Source: Gracilariopsis chorda
Taxonomy: Eukaryota; Rhodophyta; Florideophyceae; Gracilariales; Gracilariaceae
DNA: 64,000 nucleotides
Direction: 5' to 3'
Assembly (NCBI GenBank): GCA_003194525.1
Contig: NBIV01000005.1
Coordinates: forward strand, 372,001-436,000
Position numbers and translations under genes: made by a program. The notes beneath the pieces are model-generated. The model was not told where the DNA came from. It worked only from the letters and a program-made list of their open reading frames with translations, and made no database searches. The first letter of the stretch is position 1. Each line of letters begins with the position of its first letter. Positions 58,228 to 64,000 of the stretch are shown here, in pieces.

Positions 58228-60978
58228 TCACGGAATGTACGGCACGCGCGCGTGCAGCAGACGCCGCACTTGCTGCGCCGCAGCGCGCAGCACGCGCAGC
58301 GCGCCCCAGCGCTCATGTCCGCGCCGCTTCGCCAGCGCGCTCCACAGCGCGCCGCGCAGTCCCCGCGCCGCCAGCGCGCCCAGCGCCAGCCGCTCCACCT
58401 CCGCCACGCGCCCGCGCCCGCGCCCGCGCGCGTGCTCCTCGAACGCCAGCAGCGCCGCCCACGAGTCGCCGCTGCGGCCGCCCTCCGCGCGCGCCGCGCG
58501 CCACAGCCACTGGCGCGCCCTTTCCGCGCGCCCGCTCCGCCACAGCACCTTGCCCACTTCGCTCAGCACGGCCGCGCTCTCCCCGCACACGCGCAGCGCG
58601 TCCACGCACCGCCCCCGCGCACTCGCCCTTTCCTCCAGCGCAATCGCCGCCGCCCACAGTCGCCCGCTCTTCCCGCACTCCGCCAGCGCCCGACTCACAG
58701 CAGCGCGCCCCCCCTCCCTCCCCCCCGCCCGCGTTTCCAGTCGCACGCACTCCGACCACACCGCCTCCACCCCCTCACCTCCCCCTACTCGTCCCCTCCC
58801 CCTCTCCAGAATCGCCCGCGCCCTCGCAACCCCCCCACGTCCTTCCTCCCACCGCGCAAATCCAATCCACACCGCAGCGCTCTCCGCGCACCGTTCCACC
58901 GCCTCCCCATACACCCCCCCCGCGTCCTTGAATCGCATCCCCTCCCTCATCCACCCCCTCCCCTCCGCTTCCTCGTACCACTGCGCAAGCATGAGCCACA
59001 GCTTTTCCGCCGACCCATGCGCACGCAATCCACCCTCAACCACTTCTCGTTCCTCTCTCCACTTCCCATCTTCCCGCTCCACAAGCGCGCTCTTCATCAA
59101 TACCCGAGCCGATGGTACACCCCCATTCTCAATCGCTTCCTCACGCGCCTTCCTCAGTATGTCTCTCGCCCGCTCAAGCTGCCCGCATTCCGTTTCGATT
59201 TTCGCCGCCGCCACCCACATTTCCTCCTTCTCCGCCGCAACCTCCAGTGCCTTTCGCAGAACTTCCCTTCCACCCTCCGCGCCCTCCGTTCTCCATCTGT
59301 CCTTCGCCAGCATCAGCCACAATGTAGTCGTACCCTTGCACTTTTCAATCCCTTCTTGCAGAACCGCTTTCGCCCGTTCTTCCTCCCCACACCGTCGCTC
59401 AAAGTCGCCGAACGCCGCCCACGCTTCCTCCGACTCCGAAAACACTCTCGTTAAATGCCAGTAAATCGCCCTGCTAACCATTTTGTGCCCCTTGCCTTCC
59501 ATCTCGTTTGCGTCTTCCACCCATTGCGATTCGCGACTGCCCTCCTTCACCCCAATTCCAATCGTGTTTGACACCATCGCTCGTACCGTTCCGACGTATC
59601 CAACCTTCTCAACCTCCACCGCATCATTCAACCACTCTTCTCTTGACGCATCCACTTGCCCCACCGCTTCTTTCATCACCATATCCATAAGCTCGCTATC
59701 TTCTCCATGTTCCGCTTCTTCCATTTCAGCCCAACTAATCCACATCTTCGCATCTCTCCCAACAACCTTTCGAGCACGCTGCAACACCTCCTTCGCTCTG
59801 TCATACCTCTCCACTCTCGAAAGTGCAATCCACATATCAACTTCCTGCGGAACGCATTCCACCGCCTTTCTCAGCAGTAGCCTTGCCCCAAATTCGTCTT
59901 CCAGTTCCACAGCACCCTTCCACAACTCCACACTTCGAGGAATAACCTCCAGTCCCTTTCGAAGTACAAGCTTCTTCGCAGATACATCCGTTTCCAAACC
60001 AGCAGCATGCAGCCACATTTTCGTCGATCTAGGAACATGCTTCACGCCCTGAGCTAGTAATCGCCGTGCAGTCTTTCGACAGTGCATGCGAGCAGCCTCG
60101 ATCCATACTTCCTCCTCCTTGGCACATCGTCGACATCCCTCTAAAATCTTCATACGCGCTGCCGAGATCTTCCCAATGCTTTCTTCAAGGCGCGCTGCGG
60201 CAATCCACCCGGGTGCGTGACCCGGGTTGGTTTCATTGATACTTTCCAGTAAACGACGCGCTCTTTTTACATCTCCGATTTCCGAGTCGGCCGATACTTT
60301 AATGCCAGCAAGCTCTGACAGGTAATTATCAGCATCTACCGCAGCTTTTTCAGCCACAATGTCGCCAGCACGATCAAGATTCTGTCCTAGAACACCGCTC
60401 CTGCCCTGTCCGATAGCAGCCAGATCCGTGGCGTCTTCCTCCCCATCTGATTCTGTTGCAATGTACCCAACCTTCTGACCGCCGCTTCCGGAAAGCACAG
60501 AATCAGGAACAGGGGTGAACCGTTCAACTTTTTGTTTCTTGATGGAGCGGTCCCCAATATCTGGAATGCATGCCCATTCGTCTGTTGAGACCGTCTTGAG
60601 CTCTGCTTTGAGGTCAGCAAACTGCTGTCTTACGGTGGGGTTTGCGTCGCTGTACTTTTTAAGTTCGGCGTGTAGCTTTTCTTCGCGTTGCTTTTGACGA
60701 CGTGATCTCATCCGTTCTTCGACCTGAGCGTAAATTTCATCAGCCTCTGCGTCGTCCTCTTCGTACACAGCGTCTGCAAATACTGCAACGTCATTGTCGT
60801 CAAGTGCTCTTGTATCTGTCGGATTCTTTTCGTCATCTTCCTCATCAAAGGAGATATCTTCTGAAACTCCCAATCGTCGACGTTTGGAAGCTGCTATGTA
60901 TTCGGCGGCTGTTGTTTCCCGACGCGCGTCTCCGAGTACCCGACGTGTCGACTGGCCTGTAGGTTGTGAGGAATTCAT
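58228..60978 (-). CDS. PRP6: Pre-mRNA splicing factor PRP6 (U4/U6.U5 tri-snRNP)
   Basis: A 916-residue HAT/TPR-repeat protein. The PRP1 N-terminal part is visible as EEDDEKNPTDTRALDDNDVA, DEIYAQVEERMRSRR, then RQQFADLKAELKTVSTDEWA and CIPDIGDRSIKKQK. HAT units run from about residue 230 (GWIAAARLEE, VWIEAARMHC, MWLHAAGLET, LWKGAVELED, MWIALSRVER, and so on). The usual very N-terminal motif (PGYVAGLGRGATGFTTR-like) is missing. The last 400 residues are encoded by very G+C-rich DNA, unlike the 5' half. The protein holds the U5 and U4/U6 particles together. Confidence 0.88.
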   Translation of the reverse strand: MNSSQPTGQSTRRVLGDARRETTAAEYIAASKRRRLGVSEDISFDEEDDEKNPTDTRALDDNDVAVFADAVYEEDDAEADEIYAQVEERMRSRRQKQREEKLHAELKKYSDANPTVRQQFADLKAELKTVSTDEWACIPDIGDRSIKKQKVERFTPVPDSVLSGSGGQKVGYIATESDGEEDATDLAAIGQGRSGVLGQNLDRAGDIVAEKAAVDADNYLSELAGIKVSADSEIGDVKRARRLLESINETNPGHAPGWIAAARLEESIGKISAARMKILEGCRRCAKEEEVWIEAARMHCRKTARRLLAQGVKHVPRSTKMWLHAAGLETDVSAKKLVLRKGLEVIPRSVELWKGAVELEDEFGARLLLRKAVECVPQEVDMWIALSRVERYDRAKEVLQRARKVVGRDAKMWISWAEMEEAEHGEDSELMDMVMKEAVGQVDASREEWLNDAVEVEKVGYVGTVRAMVSNTIGIGVKEGSRESQWVEDANEMEGKGHKMVSRAIYWHLTRVFSESEEAWAAFGDFERRCGEEERAKAVLQEGIEKCKGTTTLWLMLAKDRWRTEGAEGGREVLRKALEVAAEKEEMWVAAAKIETECGQLERARDILRKAREEAIENGGVPSARVLMKSALVEREDGKWREEREVVEGGLRAHGSAEKLWLMLAQWYEEAEGRGWMREGMRFKDAGGVYGEAVERCAESAAVWIGFARWEEGRGGVARARAILERGRGRVGGGEGVEAVWSECVRLETRAGGREGGRAAVSRALAECGKSGRLWAAAIALEERASARGRCVDALRVCGESAAVLSEVGKVLWRSGRAERARQWLWRAARAEGGRSGDSWAALLAFEEHARGRGRGRVAEVERLALGALAARGLRGALWSALAKRRGHERWGALRVLRAAAQQVRRLLHARVPYIP

Positions 60979-61725
60979 TGTGTTTCGAGACGGGTGTCGG
61001 CGGTTACAAAGCCTCTTTGGCTGTCAGTAAAAAGGTGGAAGGATTCAGCCAATATTCGTTTCTCTGTTCAAACTCGTGCACTTACGTTGAAGGCAAACAA
61101 GCTGTCAAGTGACCTTGACTACTGTTTTGACTACTGTTTGCGCGCCGCTCAACTCGGTATATACCGATTTGTTTAAACAGATGGAAGGAGACTAAGCTGG
61201 AAACAACGCCCTCGCGTCTCCCAGTTTAAACCCTGCGAAGGAACTCGCGGGCTATGTCTTTGGTTTGGAAGACCTGATCAGCTTTGGTCAAACCAAGTAG
61301 AAACCTCGTTTTGCATCGTGCCAGCCAAAACCCTGGGATTTTTGAATTTTGACTTCGGTCATGCACTGACCTTCAAGGCCCGGCTGTTCAGCTACAGTAC
61401 AGTATCACGCACACAGAGTGGGAGGGTGTCAAGGATAAGTCTCCCGCTGATGTAACCAATCTTTACTGGCAGTCTGCTACTCAGCTCCCCGTGTCCCGTT
61501 CGGTGTTGAAGTACGGGTCATGAGCAGAAGCTCGCAAATCAATGATAACCCCACCACCTACGAGTTGAGAATATCTCCGCACCGCTATCACCCTCAGAAA
61601 TCCGCAAACATCCATCTTTGCAACGCCGCTGCAAACAGCAACCGAACAGATCTTTCCCGTCAGGGTAGTCTCGAAGCCATGCCTGTGGCCCCAGTATAGC
61701 AAATCCCATTCCTACTTCGAAAGGT
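60979..61725. other. Divergent intergenic region (PRP6 and RAD17)
   Basis: About 750 bases holding both promoters. No repeat, RNA or further gene is seen. Confidence 0.3.
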
Positions 61726-63468
61726 ATGGTCCTCTCCACGCGAAAGAAAAGACAAAGGTTCAACTCAAAGAACACCAAGCAGCAAAGACCAGACCCCATC
61801 GAAGCAGCTGAAGGTTTCGAAGCGAAAGAAAATGATCATTCAAGTGACTCCTCACATTTTCGGGACACACCTCCTCAAAGCGTTCTGCTCTGCAGTCCGG
61901 AAGTGAGCCTCGATAGCCCCCCAAACGCCCCAGCATGGATTGATCGATACTCGGATATTCACGCTCAGACAGGTCTGGCAGTGTCCAAGAAGAAGTTCAA
62001 TGAGATCATGGACTGGCTGAGCTTGGCCCTGGAACACGCAGCACCAAGACTGCTTGTCTTGAGCGGGCCACCTGGATGTGGAAAAGGGTCTGCTGTTCGC
62101 GCGGCGTGCGAAAAGCTCGAGTGCAAGATGGTCAGTTGGGACGCTCCTTTGACAGGTTCCCTAGGGATATCGACTACTCTCATTGAAGATTTTCAATCGT
62201 TTGTCATTGGGACTCGTTATCGCAGTCTTGTTACGGAACCGGAAGAAGCCCAAGATATGCACGAATACAAAGCAACATATTCTGCGAAGGGAAATGCAAA
62301 CGAGAGACGCCTTCTTTTGATTGACGACTTGCCTTTGCATCTTACAGATCTTAGGACCCATAAGGAGACCATCCAGCAGTTGTTTTGGAATATAGCCAGA
62401 TATGCACCGTACCCTACAATCCTGCTTCTCTCAGAGAACGAGAACGGAATTCACCGACTGTCCAAGTTGATCCTGGGACAATCATTGCTTCAGTCAGAAT
62501 GGGTAGGGACTCTCGCTGTACCTCCCGTAACGACAACGATGATGAAAAAGCGCCTTCAAGAGCTTTTATCTATAGAAAATATCACCGTGCCACGAGAGCA
62601 GCTTGAAAGGATCGTTTCATCAAGCAATGGTGATATTCGCTCAGCTCTTAACATCCTACATTTATTCACAACAGGAGATGGCCAAGTACAACCCACAGAG
62701 TCAAGGACCCATCGGAAACGCAAGCGACCGAGAGTGAGCAAGAAAAAAGAGAATCTGCAGTTGGAATTTGACAGAGATGTCGCCTTGAGTACGTATCATG
62801 CCGTCTCTAAAATACTGAACAACAAACGCGGTGAAAGCGGTCAGTCACGATACGTAGCGGAAGAAATACTGGACGAGGCCAGGACGGATCCGACAACTTT
62901 TGTTTCCTTTCTCCATCAAAACTATCCCGAGTTTTTCGGCGATTGCGATGATGTGGTACCGACGCTGACTTGTTTATCGGAAGCGGATACGCTACTACCG
63001 TGGCGACAAGAACAAGATTTGAGAGTAGATCTTAGGGAATGTGCTGCTTCAATTGTCACAAGGGGGTTTTTGTACTTTAATACACAACCTAGGAGAAGCG
63101 GCTGGCGGCCGATACGAGGACCCGAGTCTCAGAAAACAGCGAAAGAAAGCCGGAGTCATGTACAGTATTCAAAGATGGCTTTCAAGGGCTGTATTCACCC
63201 CAGCATATCAACTAGGTCAGAGCTGTGCGAGACGCTTCCATATGCCAAAAAGATTGGGGAGTTGTCGATGTCGAGATGCGCGCGTTTCGCCCCTAACGCT
63301 GCCACAAACCGAGATTACGCGTATAGCGATGCCAAGATGGGAGTGAATGCGCGAGGTGCCGATTTAATGGCCAATGGTGGCCAATCGCTTGGGGTAAGTA
63401 TAGAGGCGGAGGAGGTTGAAGATTCGACGGATCCAATAGAGGAATGGGAAGCTGATGATTGGCAGTGA
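61726..63468 (+). CDS. RAD17: RAD17-like checkpoint clamp loader
   Basis: A 580-residue RFC-like ATPase that loads the 9-1-1 clamp on damaged DNA. Walker A is VLSGPPGCGKGSAVRAACEK (near residue 110); Walker B is LLLIDDLP. The N-terminal part has the family's WIDRYSDIHAQTGLAVSKKK, and after the AAA+ core come SSSNGDIRSALNILHLF (sensor 2 region) and RDVALSTYHAVSKILNNKR, the most RAD17-specific block (RDxSLFxFHALGKILxNKR). The C terminus is acidic and ends DPIEEWEADDWQ, in the place of the family's acidic tail that contacts the clamp. Confidence 0.87.
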   Translation: MVLSTRKKRQRFNSKNTKQQRPDPIEAAEGFEAKENDHSSDSSHFRDTPPQSVLLCSPEVSLDSPPNAPAWIDRYSDIHAQTGLAVSKKKFNEIMDWLSLALEHAAPRLLVLSGPPGCGKGSAVRAACEKLECKMVSWDAPLTGSLGISTTLIEDFQSFVIGTRYRSLVTEPEEAQDMHEYKATYSAKGNANERRLLLIDDLPLHLTDLRTHKETIQQLFWNIARYAPYPTILLLSENENGIHRLSKLILGQSLLQSEWVGTLAVPPVTTTMMKKRLQELLSIENITVPREQLERIVSSSNGDIRSALNILHLFTTGDGQVQPTESRTHRKRKRPRVSKKKENLQLEFDRDVALSTYHAVSKILNNKRGESGQSRYVAEEILDEARTDPTTFVSFLHQNYPEFFGDCDDVVPTLTCLSEADTLLPWRQEQDLRVDLRECAASIVTRGFLYFNTQPRRSGWRPIRGPESQKTAKESRSHVQYSKMAFKGCIHPSISTRSELCETLPYAKKIGELSMSRCARFAPNAATNRDYAYSDAKMGVNARGADLMANGGQSLGVSIEAEEVEDSTDPIEEWEADDWQ

Positions 63469-63612
63469 AGGGTGTAGGCCTACAAAGGGCAACAATGGCT
63501 TCTTTGTCGAAAAAAAAACTCCCTCCACGTTGGACTACATCCGCTTGCATATGGTCTTAACGCGCTAGATACAGAATGAGTAAGCCCAAGTCAATAAGCG
63601 AACAATGTTCGA

Positions 63613-64000
63613 CTATATGGCAATGTCAAGTTCATGTAGTCGCGGAATATTCGCCGGGCAAAGGTTTTCCGTTTCTCCCCTGGCGACGCTTTCTTGCGCT
63701 CTCCTCCTTCGTTCCTTTCGCTCCTTCTTCCTTGTGTCCTGTTCCTTCCTCTTGCTTCCCTTGGAGTGCTTTGCATGCGAATGTTTCGATCCGCGTTCCA
63801 GGTGTTCCAACTTGTCCAGCGCGTCCAGAGCATTGCGCTCTATTGCAGAAAGCGCGTCGCAGATGGTGGCCGTTTGTCGATGTACACACGATTGGTATCT
63901 CTCCTCATCATCGCTACCCTCATCCAGTTGTGTGGAGCAACTGTCGTTTTCCGAAGAGGCCGAACCAGAGGTGAAGAGTCGCAATTTGCTCTCTCTAGCG
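63613..64000 (-). CDS. C-terminal part of a gene running off the right edge
   Basis: On the minus strand a frame enters from the window edge at 64000 and stops at 63613 (about 128 residues). It holds an acidic Ser/Asp/Glu part (CSTQLDEGSDDEERYQSC), a helix (ICDALSAIERNALDALDKL), and then a very Lys/Arg-rich stretch. There is no ATG within the window, so the start lies outside. It reads as a disordered, nuclear-type tail; no family is recognised. Confidence 0.4.
   Translation of the reverse strand, partial: ARESKLRLFTSGSASSENDSCSTQLDEGSDDEERYQSCVHRQTATICDALSAIERNALDALDKLEHLERGSKHSHAKHSKGSKRKEQDTRKKERKERRRRAQESVARGETENLCPANIPRLHELDIAI

Noticed and set aside
58235..59464. Long plus-strand ORFs opposite PRP6
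   Set aside because: Arg/Pro/Ser/His-rich shadows of the G+C-rich PRP6 coding strand, without domains.

Overview
The window is eukaryotic nuclear DNA, most likely from a red alga (Rhodophyta). Spliceosomal introns are few and short (56-261 nt, GT...AG). Alongside housekeeping genes (ribosomal P1, L27, mitochondrial uS5, PRP6, DCP1, PDS5, RAD17, EXO1) there are nuclear genes for plastid proteins: a PAP/fibrillin, an MGDG synthase, a CCB-type cytochrome b6 assembly factor, a DUF4079 membrane protein and a CpcF/PecF-like HEAT-repeat protein of the phycobilin lyase family. The last one implies phycobilisomes, and the intron poverty argues against a cryptophyte. Species cannot be named from the sequence.

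Layout. 0-9 kb: an edge-truncated gene, fibrillin, bifunctional HPPK-DHPS (three exons), a small membrane protein, the CpcF-like lyase subunit, MGDG synthase and a secreted sorbosone/glucose-dehydrogenase-like protein. 9-18 kb: two paralogous EamA/DMT transporters on the same strand, separated by 3.7 kb holding a decayed LINE 3' end, then an F-box/LRR gene head to head with ribosomal P1. 18-29 kb: CCB-like factor, 2-isopropylmalate synthase, an HhH protein, an ACL5-like aminopropyltransferase, RPL27 and mitochondrial uS5. 29-41 kb: EXO1 with a PIP box, p24 cargo receptor (three exons), PDCD2/Tsr4, an oxysterol-binding protein, DCP1 and an F-box/LysM protein. 41-51 kb: SGT co-chaperone, a polyproline protein, and a 1764-residue single-pass membrane protein with a huge acidic repeat domain. 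51-64 kb: DUF4079, PDS5, a basic repeat protein, PRP6, RAD17 and a gene running off the right edge.

Genes alternate strands, are tightly packed and sometimes overlap at their 3' ends. They are not organised as operons or a metabolic cluster. Functional themes recur by chance or loosely: plastid membranes and phycobilisomes, DNA repair and chromosome structure (EXO1, RAD17, PDS5), and mRNA and ribosome biology.

The least explained features are: a transporter with four 25-residue N-terminal repeats, three of them carrying an acidic dileucine motif; the giant acidic repeat membrane protein; two very long near-perfect or perfect palindromes near promoters (46 and 57 bp); three hairpins that all have 13-nt loops; and a recurrent AAGGGTTA-type intergenic motif. 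All product names come from reading translated sequence and recalled family motifs; no search was run.
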